DNA from: Bordetella sp. FB-8
Lineage (GTDB): Bacteria; Pseudomonadota; Gammaproteobacteria; Burkholderiales; Burkholderiaceae_B
Assembly (NCBI RefSeq): GCF_000382185.1
Contig: NZ_KB907784.1
Coordinates: 124,001 to 188,000 of the forward strand
Reading direction: 5' to 3'
DNA: 64,000 nt
The position numbers and the translations under genes are program-made. The notes below the pieces were generated by a model that saw nothing but the letters and a program-made list of their open reading frames with translations, made no database searches and was not told the origin of the DNA. Shown one piece after another: positions 17,051-25,208 of the stretch (positions are counted from its first letter, which is position 1; each line of letters opens with the position of its first letter).

Positions 17051-18903
17051 GCCTGTGCCTCCGCGCCACGCAGCGATTCGGGCAGGTCGTCGTCGATACC
17101 GCCCAGATAGGCTTGCAGCACCACGGGGTTCTCGCGGATCTCGGCCGGCGGGCCTTCGGCCAGCTTGGTGCCGAAGTCCATCACGACCAGATGATTGGTC
17201 AGGCGCATCACGAACTCCATATCGTGCTCCACCAGCAGGATGCTCAGGCCTTCGTCGCGCAATTGCTCGAGCACCTGGGCCAGTTCCTGCTTCTCTTTGT
17301 AGCGCAGGCCCGCCGCCGGCTCGTCGAGCAATAGCAGGACTGGGTCGCAAGCCAACGCCCGCGCGATTTCCAGGATGCGCTGCTGGCCCAGGGCCAGGTT
17401 GCCGGCCTGTTCGTACAGATAATCGCCCAAGCCCACACGTTGCAGTTGCAGCGCGGCTTCGTGCAGCAATTGCGCCTCTTGTGCGCGATCGGTGCGCAAG
17501 GCACCCGCGAGCACGCCAACATGATTGCGCAGATGCGCGCCCAGGGCCACGTTCTCGAGCACGGTCATGGTGGACAGCAGTTGCACGTGCTGGAAGGTGC
17601 GGCCCACGCCACGGGCGGCGATGCTGCGCGCCGGCAGGCCGCTGAGGGTCTCGCCCAGGAAGCGCACCTCGCCGCGCGTGGCCCGTATCACGCCGCTGAC
17701 CAGGTTGAACGTGGTGCTCTTGCCCGCGCCGTTCGGACCGATCAGGCCCATGATCTCGCCGGCGCGCATGCCGAAGGAAATGTCGTTAACCGCCACCAGG
17801 CCGCCGAATTCTTTACGCAGGCCCTCGACCTGAAGCACGGTCTGCCCTGCCTGGGGCCGCTCGCGGCGCGGCAAGGCCGGCGCCTGCGCGGGCGCGGCAA
17901 GGCCGGTGCCTCGACCTGCGCGGCCCGAAGCTCCCGCTCCCCCCAATCGCGCCCACCAGGCGGTCACAATAGGCCACACGCCGCCGCTGGCGTACTGCAG
18001 CATCAGAATCATCAGGATGCCAAAGCCGATGAGTTCGAAATTCGATTGAGAATGCAGCAATAGCGGCAGCAGGTTCTGCAGCTGGTCCTTGATGAACAGG
18101 ATCAGCGCCGCGCCCAGGATGGCGCCCCATACGCTGCCCGACCCCCCCACCACCACCATAAACAGGTATTCGATGCCCACGGGCAGGCTGAACGGGCTGG
18201 GACTGACGGTGCGCTCCATGTGCGCGTAAAGCCAGCCCGACACGCTGGCCAGGAGCGCGGCCCAGACGAAGACGACGATCTTGTACGAGCCGGTGTCCAC
18301 GCCCATGGACTCGGCCATGTAGGCGCCGTTCTTGATGGCGCGGATGGCGCGCCCGGGGCGCGAATCAAGCAGGTTGCTGCTGGCCCAGGCACCCAGCAGC
18401 ACGCAGGTCCAGATCAGGAAATAGATGTGGCGCCCCTGCATGAGGGAAACACCGAAGAACGAGATGGGCACGATGCCGGAAATGCCATCGTGCTGGCCCA
18501 GCGCCTCCATATTGCCGAACAGGTAATACAGCGACAGACACCAGGCGATAGTGCCCAACGGCAGATAGTGGCCCGACAGGCGCAGGGTGATCAGGCCCAG
18601 AAGCCAGGCCACCACACCGGTCAGCATCAGACCGGCTGCCAGGCCCAGCCAAGGCGAAACGGCGTACTTGGTGGTGAGGTAGGCCGTGGCGTAGGCGCCC
18701 AACCCGACGAAGGCCGCCTGCCCGAACGAGGTCAGCCCGGCAACACCGGTCAGCAGCATCAGGCCGGTGGCTACCAAGGCTGCCAGGCCTATGTAGTTCA
18801 GTTCGGTGATCCAGAATTCGGGCGTGGCCGACATGAGCGGCAGCACGGCCAGCACGATCAGAAACACCCATAGGACGTTACGGTTTTTCATCATGGCGCT
18901 CAC
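17047..18903 (-). CDS. ABC importer permease-ATPase fusion (LivM-LivG)
   Basis: 618 residues. Residues 1 to about 320 are a LivM-like permease ([18 protein letters not shown]; cytoplasmic loop [12 protein letters not shown]). An Ala/Gly/Pro/Arg-rich linker follows (about 320-360), then a LivG-like ATPase with Walker [13 protein letters not shown], signature [15 protein letters not shown] and Walker [12 protein letters not shown]. Such fusions occur in this importer family and fix permease:ATPase stoichiometry. It overlaps both neighbours by ATGA-type junctions. No frameshift joins the halves; the linker is fully open. Confidence 0.94.
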   Translation of the reverse strand: MSAMMKNRNVLWVFLIVLAVLPLMSATPEFWITELNYIGLAALVATGLMLLTGVAGLTSFGQAAFVGLGAYATAYLTTKYAVSPWLGLAAGLMLTGVVAWLLGLITLRLSGHYLPLGTIAWCLSLYYLFGNMEALGQHDGISGIVPISFFGVSLMQGRHIYFLIWTCVLLGAWASSNLLDSRPGRAIRAIKNGAYMAESMGVDTGSYKIVVFVWAALLASVSGWLYAHMERTVSPSPFSLPVGIEYLFMVVVGGSGSVWGAILGAALILFIKDQLQNLLPLLLHSQSNFELIGFGILMILMLQYASGGVWPIVTAWWARLGGAGASGRAGRGTGLAAPAQAPALPRRERPQAGQTVLQVEGLRKEFGGLVAVNDISFGMRAGEIMGLIGPNGAGKSTTFNLVSGVIRATRGEVRFLGETLSGLPARSIAARGVGRTFQHVQLLSTMTVLENVALGAHLRNHVGVLAGALRTDRAQEAQLLHEAALQLQRVGLGDYLYEQAGNLALGQQRILEIARALACDPVLLLLDEPAAGLRYKEKQELAQVLEQLRDEGLSILLVEHDMEFVMRLTNHLVVMDFGTKLAEGPPAEIRENPVVLQAYLGGIDDDLPESLRGAEAQA

Positions 18904-19937
18904 TCCTCGTCGTCCGTCTGGCGGTGGCTGAGCGAACGCCAGACCAGCACCGGAATGATCAGCGTGAACACGATGACCTCTTTGTAGGAACTGGCCCAGA
19001 ACGAGGAGAACGATTCCAGGATGCCCACCAGCAATGAGCCCGCTGCCGCGATCGGGTAGCTGATCAGTCCGCCAATGATGGCGCCCACGAAACCCTTCAG
19101 ACCGATGAGAAAGCCCGTGTCATAGTAGATTGTGGTGATGGGTACGATCAGGATGCCCGATACCGCGCCGATGGCCGCGGCCAGGGTAAAGGTGAGTCCG
19201 CCCGACATGGCGGTGCTGATGCCCATCAGCCTGGCCCCGCGGCGATTGACCGCGGTGGCGCGCAGAGCGCGGCCATATAGCGTCTTGCCAAAGAAGAGCC
19301 ACAGCGCCACGATGAGCAGCGCGCAGACGACCACCACGAACAGGCTCTGGGCCGACCAGGTCCCGAAACCCAGGTTGATCCGCCCCTCGATGAAGGACGA
19401 AGTGCGCCAGCCTTCGGCGCCGAAGACGATCAGGCCCATGCCGACCAGGGCGAAGTGCACGGCAACCGACACGATCAGCAGCACCAGCACCGACGCCTCG
19501 GCCAACGGGCTGAAAACAATGCGATAGATCATGGGTCCCATGGGCACCACCAGCAGCAGGGTCAGCAGCATGTCGACCCACACCGACGTATGGGGGCCGG
19601 CATAGGCGCGCACCAGCCAAAGCAGCAGCAGGGGCAGCGCCACGCAGCTGGCCAGAACGCCCGGCATCGCCGACCACGAGCCGCTGCGCAGGGCACGCAC
19701 CAGCTCCAGCACCAGCACCACCAACCCCAATATGGGCAGCAGATATGCCGTTCCCGGCACCCGGCCTCCGGTCAGCATGGCCAGCGTCAGGGCACCGAAG
19801 GTCACGAATTCGCCCTGAGGGATGAAGATGACGCGCGTGACGGCGAACACCAGCACCAGGGCCATGCCCAACAGGGCATAGACGGCGCCATTGACCACGC
19901 CGTCCTGCAACAGGATCAGTGCAATGGAGAAGTCCAC
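18900..19937 (-). CDS. Branched-chain-type ABC importer permease (LivH-like)
   Basis: 345-residue integral membrane protein from a GTG start. The LivH pattern [20 protein letters not shown] occurs near the N-terminus and the cytoplasmic loop [19 protein letters not shown] near residue 230. Longer than the first importer's LivH (295), with an extra hydrophobic stretch around residues 60-130. It begins only 14 bases after the U-tract of a strong intergenic terminator, so its expression probably depends on read-through from the binding-protein gene. Confidence 0.9.
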   Translation of the reverse strand: MDFSIALILLQDGVVNGAVYALLGMALVLVFAVTRVIFIPQGEFVTFGALTLAMLTGGRVPGTAYLLPILGLVVLVLELVRALRSGSWSAMPGVLASCVALPLLLLWLVRAYAGPHTSVWVDMLLTLLLVVPMGPMIYRIVFSPLAEASVLVLLIVSVAVHFALVGMGLIVFGAEGWRTSSFIEGRINLGFGTWSAQSLFVVVVCALLIVALWLFFGKTLYGRALRATAVNRRGARLMGISTAMSGGLTFTLAAAIGAVSGILIVPITTIYYDTGFLIGLKGFVGAIIGGLISYPIAAAGSLLVGILESFSSFWASSYKEVIVFTLIIPVLVWRSLSHRQTDDEE

Positions 19938-19951
19938 GTTTTTCTATCTTC

Positions 19952-19990
19952 TAGGAAAAGAAAACACGCCGCCCCGATCGGGGCGGCGTG
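19952..19990 (-). terminator. Perfect palindromic terminator between binding protein and permease genes
   Basis: A 26-bp perfect palindrome (19965-19990) is followed on the minus strand by TTTTCTTTTCC. It starts 14 bases past the binding-protein stop. Inside an operon, it would act as an attenuator giving more binding protein than permease. Confidence 0.85.
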
Positions 19991-20004
19991 CAGAGCAGGC
20001 CGAT

Positions 20005-21186
20005 TTACAGATCGGGCTGGTATACCCACTTGCCGTCCACGACCTTGACCATGACGCGCGCGCGATCGTCCAGGCCGGCATGGTCGGTGGGGGTCATGGT
20101 GAACACGCCCTGCGAAGCGGCCAGGTCCTTGGTTTCTTCGATGGCGTCACGCATGGCCGAGCGGAAGGCCGGCGTGCCCGGCTTGGCGCCCGTCTTCAGC
20201 GCCTTGGGCAGCGCATTGAGGATGAGCTGACCGGCATCCCAGACGTGGCCGCCGAAGGTGCTGAGCGAACCCGCGCCGTATTTCGCCTCATAGGCATTGA
20301 CGAACACCATGGCCGACTTCTTGACCGGATTGCTGTCGGGCAACTGGGCGGCAACCAGCAGCGGGCCGGCCGGCAGCAGCATGCCGTTACAGTCCTTGCC
20401 GCAGACGCGCAGCACGTCGTTGTTGGCCGCACCGTGGGTCTGGTAGATCTGGCCGGCGTAGCCGCGGGACTTGAGCTCGCGCTGCGGCAGCGCCACCGGC
20501 GTGCCGGCGCCGGCGATCAGGACAGCGTCGGGATGGGCCGCCACCAGCTTGAGCACCTGACCGGTGACGCTGGTATCGGTGCGGCTGTACTTCTCGGTAT
20601 CGACGATCTTGATGCCCTTGGCCGCGGCAGCCTTGGTCATCACCTTCAGCCAGCTATCGCCGTAGGCATCGTTAAAGCCGATGAAGCCCAGGGTCTTGGT
20701 CTTGGCCTTGACCATGGCGTCGGCCAGCGCGCCGGCCATCAGATCGTCGTTCTGCGGCGTCTTGAAAACCCAGTGCCGCTTGGCGTCCATGGGCGAGACG
20801 ATGGAGGCGCTGGCGGCCACGCTGATCAGCGGCACCTTGAGTTCGGCGGCCACATCGACCATGGCCAGCGAGCTGGGCGTGACCGAAGATCCGACCAGCA
20901 CATCGACGTTGTCGTCGGTGGCCAGCTTGCGCGCGTTGCGCACCGCCGCGGTAGTGTCGGTGCCGTCATCGAGCACGATCCATTGAATTTTCTGGCCGTC
21001 CGCCTCCGTGGGCAACAGGGTCGCGGCGTTGCGTTCGGGGATACCCAGCGAGGCGGCCGGACCGGTCTCGGACAGGGTCAGGCCGATCTTGACCTGGGCG
21101 GCGGCCGCCAGGGGCAGGGCCAATGCCAGAACGGCAACGATTTTTTTCAAGCCCGAGGCGGCGCATACGCCGGTACGCTTAGTCAT
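20005..21186 (-). CDS. Periplasmic substrate-binding protein of ABC importer
   Basis: 393-residue type I binding protein. A signal peptide (basic start, LKKIVAVLALALPLAAAAQ) precedes a mature domain beginning VKIGLTLSETGPAASLGIPE. Ligand-loop candidates are SVTPSSLAMVD and SVAASASIVSP. Residues RVCGKDCNG hold a likely disulfide. The ATG at 21186 has AAGGAGACAGAC upstream, a strong ribosome site. First gene of the second importer operon; ligand unknown (amino acid, amide or aromatic acid are all possible). Confidence 0.9.
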   Translation of the reverse strand: MTKRTGVCAASGLKKIVAVLALALPLAAAAQVKIGLTLSETGPAASLGIPERNAATLLPTEADGQKIQWIVLDDGTDTTAAVRNARKLATDDNVDVLVGSSVTPSSLAMVDVAAELKVPLISVAASASIVSPMDAKRHWVFKTPQNDDLMAGALADAMVKAKTKTLGFIGFNDAYGDSWLKVMTKAAAAKGIKIVDTEKYSRTDTSVTGQVLKLVAAHPDAVLIAGAGTPVALPQRELKSRGYAGQIYQTHGAANNDVLRVCGKDCNGMLLPAGPLLVAAQLPDSNPVKKSAMVFVNAYEAKYGAGSLSTFGGHVWDAGQLILNALPKALKTGAKPGTPAFRSAMRDAIEETKDLAASQGVFTMTPTDHAGLDDRARVMVKVVDGKWVYQPDL

Positions 21187-21257
21187 GTCTGTCTCCTTTG
21201 TTCGACTTCGGGGTAGGTGGCCGGACGGCCTTCTTGTGAGCCGAGTTGCGCAATGTT

Positions 21258-21292
21258 ATACAAAATTTAGCATCTTATGCCGTAATTTGTAT
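21258..21292. promoter_or_regulatory. 35-bp dyad upstream of second importer operon
   Basis: ATACAAAATT (21258-21267) mirrors AATTTGTAT (21284-21292), with an inner GCAT-CTT-ATGC pair around 21270-21280. It overlaps a possible minus-strand -10 (TATAAC) about 70 bases before the binding-protein start, in a 286-bp AT-rich divergent region shared with msrB. A dimeric regulator site is likely; the identity is unknown. Confidence 0.5.
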
Positions 21293-21472
21293 CAGATTCG
21301 AATCCATCGAAAACCCGTATATATAGTTAACACGTTATCAATTTAGAACTCGCTGTGCAATACGGTGTAACCCGCGCGCAATGGCGCGCCCCAGGGCAAG
21401 GCCACCCCCTATGGATTAAGATGATTGTCTTCGCCATCGCCCGCCGGATCGGCAGGCATTTCGGGAAACACC

Positions 21473-21871
21473 ATGGACAAGATACGCAAGACCGAAGACG
21501 CGTGGCGCGCCCAGCTGACACCGCAGGAATTTGCCGTCACCCGCGAAAAGGCCACCGAACGCGCCTTCACCGGTCGCTACTGGGATACCTTCACGCCCGG
21601 CATCTACCGCTGCGTGGCCTGCGGCACGGCGCTGTTCGCCTCGGACACCAAATTCGACGCCGGCTGCGGCTGGCCCAGCTACTTCGAGGCCCTGGCCCCG
21701 GACCTGGTGCGCGAAGAACAGGACACGACCCTGGGCATGGTCCGCACCGAAGTGCTGTGCAATGTCTGCGACTCGCACCTGGGTCACGTCTTTCCCGACG
21801 GCCCCCCGCCCACGGGGCTGCGCTATTGCATCAATTCGCTGGCGCTGAGTTTCGAACCCGAGGCCAAATGA
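21473..21871 (+). CDS. msrB: Peptide methionine-R-sulfoxide reductase
   Basis: 132 residues. Reduces R-epimers of methionine sulfoxide in proteins. The zinc site is Cys47/Cys50 and Cys96/Cys99 (CVAC, CNVC); the catalytic Cys119 is in [16 protein letters not shown] is the conserved core. The ATG at 21473 gives normal length; the frame is open a little upstream. It overlaps yciB by ATGA, forming a tight msrB-yciB-bolA-parvulin run. Confidence 0.95.
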   Translation: MDKIRKTEDAWRAQLTPQEFAVTREKATERAFTGRYWDTFTPGIYRCVACGTALFASDTKFDAGCGWPSYFEALAPDLVREEQDTTLGMVRTEVLCNVCDSHLGHVFPDGPPPTGLRYCINSLALSFEPEAK

Positions 21872-22446
21872 AGAAGTTCCTGTTCGACCTCTTACCGCTG
21901 ATCCTCTTCTTTGTCGTCTACCGGTACGCCGACATCTATGCGGCCACGGCTACGGCGGTGGTTCTTTCGATCGCGCAGATCATCTGGCTCAAGGCCACCC
22001 GCAGAGCCATCGAGACCACGCACTGGATCAACCTCGCGGTCATCGTGCTGTTCGGCGGCGCGACGCTGCTGCTGCACGATGACGCCTTCATCAAATGGAA
22101 GCCGACGGTGCTGTACTGGATCTTCGGCGCCGTGCTGATCGGCGGCCGGATGACGGGCCGCAATCCCATGCGCAAGCTGATGGGCCAGCAGATCGTCCTG
22201 CCCGAAACCGCCTGGAACAAACTGAACTTCAGCTGGGCGCTGTTTTTCCTGGCGGCCGGCTTCATCAACCTGTATGTCGCATTCTCGGGCCGCTTCACCG
22301 AAGCGCAGTGGGTCAGCTTCAAGGTTTTCGGCCTGATGGGGCTTTTGCTGGTATTTGTGATCGGCCAGTCCATCTGGCTGAGCCGCCACATGCAGCGGGA
22401 CCAAGTCGACTCTTCCGCGGACCGCGGCCCGGGTAACACCCCATGA
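21868..22446 (+). CDS. yciB: Septation/cell-envelope protein YciB (IspZ family)
   Basis: 192-residue inner-membrane protein with five hydrophobic helices and family motifs [13 protein letters not shown] at the N-terminus, [14 protein letters not shown], and [20 protein letters not shown]. Implicated in cell-envelope integrity and septation in enterobacteria. The ATG overlaps the msrB stop and the TGA overlaps the bolA start, so translation is probably coupled through all three. Confidence 0.95.
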   Translation: MKKFLFDLLPLILFFVVYRYADIYAATATAVVLSIAQIIWLKATRRAIETTHWINLAVIVLFGGATLLLHDDAFIKWKPTVLYWIFGAVLIGGRMTGRNPMRKLMGQQIVLPETAWNKLNFSWALFFLAAGFINLYVAFSGRFTEAQWVSFKVFGLMGLLLVFVIGQSIWLSRHMQRDQVDSSADRGPGNTP

Positions 22447-22736
22447 CCGGCGATCGCCTCGCGCTGATCCGAGAGCGGCTGGCCAGCCTCGCGCCGGTCA
22501 GCCTCGCCGTCGAAGACGAGTCGCATCTGCATGCCGGGCACGCCGGCGCTCAGGGCGGCGCTGGACACTATCGGGTACGCATCGTAGCCAGCTGTTTCAA
22601 GGGTCTTTCCCCCGTCGCGCGCCATAGGCTGGTGTATGATCGCCTGAGCGATCTCATGCCCCATGCCATCCATGCGCTGGCCATCGAGGCACAGCCGCCC
22701 GCAGGGACGACATCCGAAACATCCCCGGCCCGTTAG
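22443..22736 (+). CDS. bolA: BolA-family protein
   Basis: 97 residues with the class II KH-like fold pattern of BolA: LVYDRLSDLMPHAIHALAIEA at the C-terminal side and the DESHLHAGHAG segment that carries His ligands for shared Fe-S clusters with monothiol glutaredoxins. Roles in iron-sulfur trafficking or envelope stress are known for the family. ATGA overlap with yciB. Confidence 0.92.
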   Translation: MTGDRLALIRERLASLAPVSLAVEDESHLHAGHAGAQGGAGHYRVRIVASCFKGLSPVARHRLVYDRLSDLMPHAIHALAIEAQPPAGTTSETSPAR

Positions 22737-22796
22737 CTTGCTCGTGTTAAAGGCCTTTCTGCTTTCTTTTTCCAGACCTCCAAGGACTTGCATTAC

Positions 22797-23579
22797 ATGA
22801 AACGCATCATCATGCTGGCCGCCGCCTGCGCGCTCGCCCTGCCCGCCTTTGCCTTTGCGCAGAATGTGGCCACCGTCAACGGCAAGCCCATCACGCAAAA
22901 GAACGTGGACGAATTCGTCAAGCTGCTGGTCAACCAGGGCGCTACCGACTCGCCCCAACTGCGCGATCAGGTCAAGGAAGAACTGATCAATCGCCAGATT
23001 TTCGTGCAGGCCGCCGAGAAAGACGGCGTGGCCAAGCAAGCTTCGGTCCAAACCGAAATCGAGCTGGCTCGCCAGGGCATCCTGGTGCGCGCCCTCATGA
23101 ACGACTACCTGGCCAAGCACCCTGTCACCGACGCCCAGGTCCAAGCCCAGTACGACAAGCTCAAACAACAGCAGGCCGGCAAGCTGGAATACGACGTCAG
23201 CCACATTCTGGTCAAGGACGAAAAGACCGCCGACGACCTGCTGGCCCAGATCAAGGCCGATCCCAAAAAGTTCGCCGACCTGGCCAAGAAGAACTCGCAA
23301 GACCCCGGCAGTGCTGGCAATGGCGGCGACTTGGGCTGGGCTCCCGCTACCAACTATGTGCCGGCCTTTGCCGAAGCGGTGACCAAGCTGAAGAAGGGCG
23401 AGATGGTCGACAAGCCGGTGCAGACGCAATATGGCTGGCACATCATCAAGGTCAACAACACCCGTCCGGTCCAGTTCCCTGCGCTTGACCAGGTCAAGCC
23501 TCAGATCGAGGAAATGCTGCATCAGCAACTGCTGGCCGACTACCAGAAGAAGTTGCACGACGCGGCGAAGATCAAGTAA
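22797..23579 (+). CDS. Periplasmic parvulin-type peptidyl-prolyl isomerase
   Basis: 260 residues. A signal peptide (MKRIIMLAAACALALPAFAFAQ) is followed by a SurA/PrsA-like N-terminal helical part, and a parvulin domain at about 130-225 (YDVSHILVKDEK, NGGDLGWAPA, GWHIIKVNN). Assists folding of exported and outer-membrane proteins. The ATG at 22797 is preferred over a TTG three codons upstream because AAGGA (22782-22786) is correctly spaced. Closed by a strong terminator. Confidence 0.92.
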   Translation: MKRIIMLAAACALALPAFAFAQNVATVNGKPITQKNVDEFVKLLVNQGATDSPQLRDQVKEELINRQIFVQAAEKDGVAKQASVQTEIELARQGILVRALMNDYLAKHPVTDAQVQAQYDKLKQQQAGKLEYDVSHILVKDEKTADDLLAQIKADPKKFADLAKKNSQDPGSAGNGGDLGWAPATNYVPAFAEAVTKLKKGEMVDKPVQTQYGWHIIKVNNTRPVQFPALDQVKPQIEEMLHQQLLADYQKKLHDAAKIK

Positions 23580-23600
23580 TCCGCGCATCGGATAGGCAAA

Positions 23601-23634
23601 TCCGGAAGCCCACGCAGGGCTTCCGGATTTTTTT
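23601..23634 (+). terminator. Rho-independent terminator after parvulin gene
   Basis: TCCGGAAGCCC (23601-23611) pairs perfectly with GGGCTTCCGGA (23617-23627) around ACGCA, followed by seven T. It ends the msrB-yciB-bolA-parvulin unit. Confidence 0.95.
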
Positions 23635-23767
23635 CGCCATGCGCGCGCAAATAAATAGGGGGTGGACTGCCAACCAGCAGCTCAGCCCTATATCGGACCC
23701 GCACGGCAGGCAACCCCGCACCACGACAGGGATTGCGCTCAATCGCAGGCACGAATCAAGGGCGGCC

Positions 23768-23782
23768 GCACACGAATAGTGC
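23768..23782 (+). promoter_or_regulatory. NtrC-like enhancer dyad upstream of urtA
   Basis: GCAC-N7-GTGC, the core of the NtrC consensus (TGCACC-N5-GGTGCA), lies about 120 bp before the predicted sigma-54 start, a normal enhancer distance. Only one good copy was found in 23640-23868; that stretch otherwise shows no gene. Confidence 0.6.
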
Positions 23783-23868
23783 GCCCACCGTGCCCTGCCA
23801 CATCCCCCAGCATTGATACATCGCGCGCAAAAGCGTTGCCTTGCCGCGATTCGCCCATATCCGCAACA

Positions 23869-23885
23869 TTGGCACGCCTTTTGCT
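23869..23885 (+). promoter_or_regulatory. Sigma-54 promoter of urtA
   Basis: TGGCACG-CCTT-TTGCTT matches the -24/-12 consensus TGGCACG-N4-TTGCW exactly, with GG (23870-23871) and GC (23882-23883) separated by the required ten bases. Transcription would start near 23895, 44 bases before the urtA ATG. This implies nitrogen-limitation control of urea import and probably of the urease genes downstream. Confidence 0.9.
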
Positions 23886-23938
23886 TGATGGGTTCTTGTC
23901 CGACCTACACGGTCGTCCTACCAACGAAGGAGTCCTTC

Positions 23939-25192
23939 ATGGATCGCAGACAAGTCCTCAAACAAATGAGCGCCGCGGGTCTCATGGCCGCCACCAGCTG
24001 GGTGCCCCGCGCCTTCGCCGCAAGCGGCGACACGATCAAGGTCGGCGTGCTGCATTCGCTGTCAGGAACCATGGCCATCTCCGAGACGGCCCTGAAAAAC
24101 CTGGCTCTGATGTCCTTCGACGAGATCAACGCAGCCGGCGGCGTGATGGGCAAGAAGATCGAGCCGGTGGTCGTCGACCCGGCTTCGGACTGGCCCACCT
24201 ACGCCACCAAGGCCCGCGAACTGATCAGCCAGGACAAGGTCGCTGTCATATTCGGCTGCTGGACCTCGGTGTCGCGCAAGTCGGTTTTGCCCGTCCTCAA
24301 GGAGCTGAACGGTCTGCTCTTCTACCCGGTGCAGTACGAGGGCGAAGAACTCGAGCACAATGTGTTCTACACCGGCGCGGCCCCCAACCAGCAGGCCATC
24401 CCCGCCGTGGAATATCTGATGTCCAAGGACGGCGGTGCAGCCAAGCGCTGGGTGCTGCTGGGTACCGACTACGTGTACCCGCGCACCACCAACAAGATTC
24501 TGCGCGCCTTCCTGCACAGCAAGGGCGTCAAGGACGCCGACATCTACGAGGAATACACCCCCTTCGGCTTCTCCGACTACCAGACCATCGTCGCCAAGAT
24601 CAAGGAATTCGCCACCGGCGGCAAAACAGCTGTGGTCTCGACCATCAACGGTGATTCGAACGTGCCTTTCTACAAGGAACTGGGCAACTCCGGCATCAAG
24701 GCGACCGACATTCCCGTCGTGGCCTTCTCGGTGGGCGAGGAAGAACTGCGTGGCGTGGACACCAAGCCGCTAGTCGGCCAGTTGGCTGCTTGGAACTACT
24801 TCGAATCACTCAAGAACCCGACCAACGCCGAGTTCGTGAAGAAGTGGAAAGCCTATGCCAAGGCCCAGAACCTGCCCAACTGGCAGACCGCCGTCACCAA
24901 CGACCCGATGGAAGCCACCTACATCGGCATCCACATGTGGAAGCAGGCCGTCGAGCAGGTCAAGACCACCGATGTCGACAAGGTGATCGCGGCCATGGGC
25001 GGCCAGCGATTCAAGGCGCCGGACGGCTACACCGTCGAAATGGACAAGACCAACCATCACCTGCACAAGCCCGTGTTCATCGGCGAAGTGCAGGCCGACG
25101 GCCAGTTCCAGATCGTGTGGAAGAGCAAGGGCCTGATCCGCGCCGAACCGTGGAGCCCCTACATCCCCATGCCGAGCAACGCAAAAACCTAA
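23939..25192 (+). CDS. urtA: Urea ABC importer, substrate-binding protein UrtA
   Basis: 417 residues. The N-terminus has a twin-arginine-like signal (DRRQVLKQMSAAG, then a hydrophobic segment ending AFAAS). UrtA hallmarks are GVLHSLSGTMAISE, IFGCWTSVSRKSVLPV, LFYPVQYEGEE and QPSHNVFY-like ELEHNVFYTGAAPNQQ. It binds urea (or short amides) in the periplasm. The ATG at 23939 follows GAAGGAGTCCTTC, a strong ribosome site. First gene of urtABCDE, driven by a sigma-54 promoter and followed by urease genes, which makes the urea assignment firm. Confidence 0.96.
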   Translation: MDRRQVLKQMSAAGLMAATSWVPRAFAASGDTIKVGVLHSLSGTMAISETALKNLALMSFDEINAAGGVMGKKIEPVVVDPASDWPTYATKARELISQDKVAVIFGCWTSVSRKSVLPVLKELNGLLFYPVQYEGEELEHNVFYTGAAPNQQAIPAVEYLMSKDGGAAKRWVLLGTDYVYPRTTNKILRAFLHSKGVKDADIYEEYTPFGFSDYQTIVAKIKEFATGGKTAVVSTINGDSNVPFYKELGNSGIKATDIPVVAFSVGEEELRGVDTKPLVGQLAAWNYFESLKNPTNAEFVKKWKAYAKAQNLPNWQTAVTNDPMEATYIGIHMWKQAVEQVKTTDVDKVIAAMGGQRFKAPDGYTVEMDKTNHHLHKPVFIGEVQADGQFQIVWKSKGLIRAEPWSPYIPMPSNAKT

Positions 25193-25208
25193 CCGGAAAA
25201 GGGCGGCC

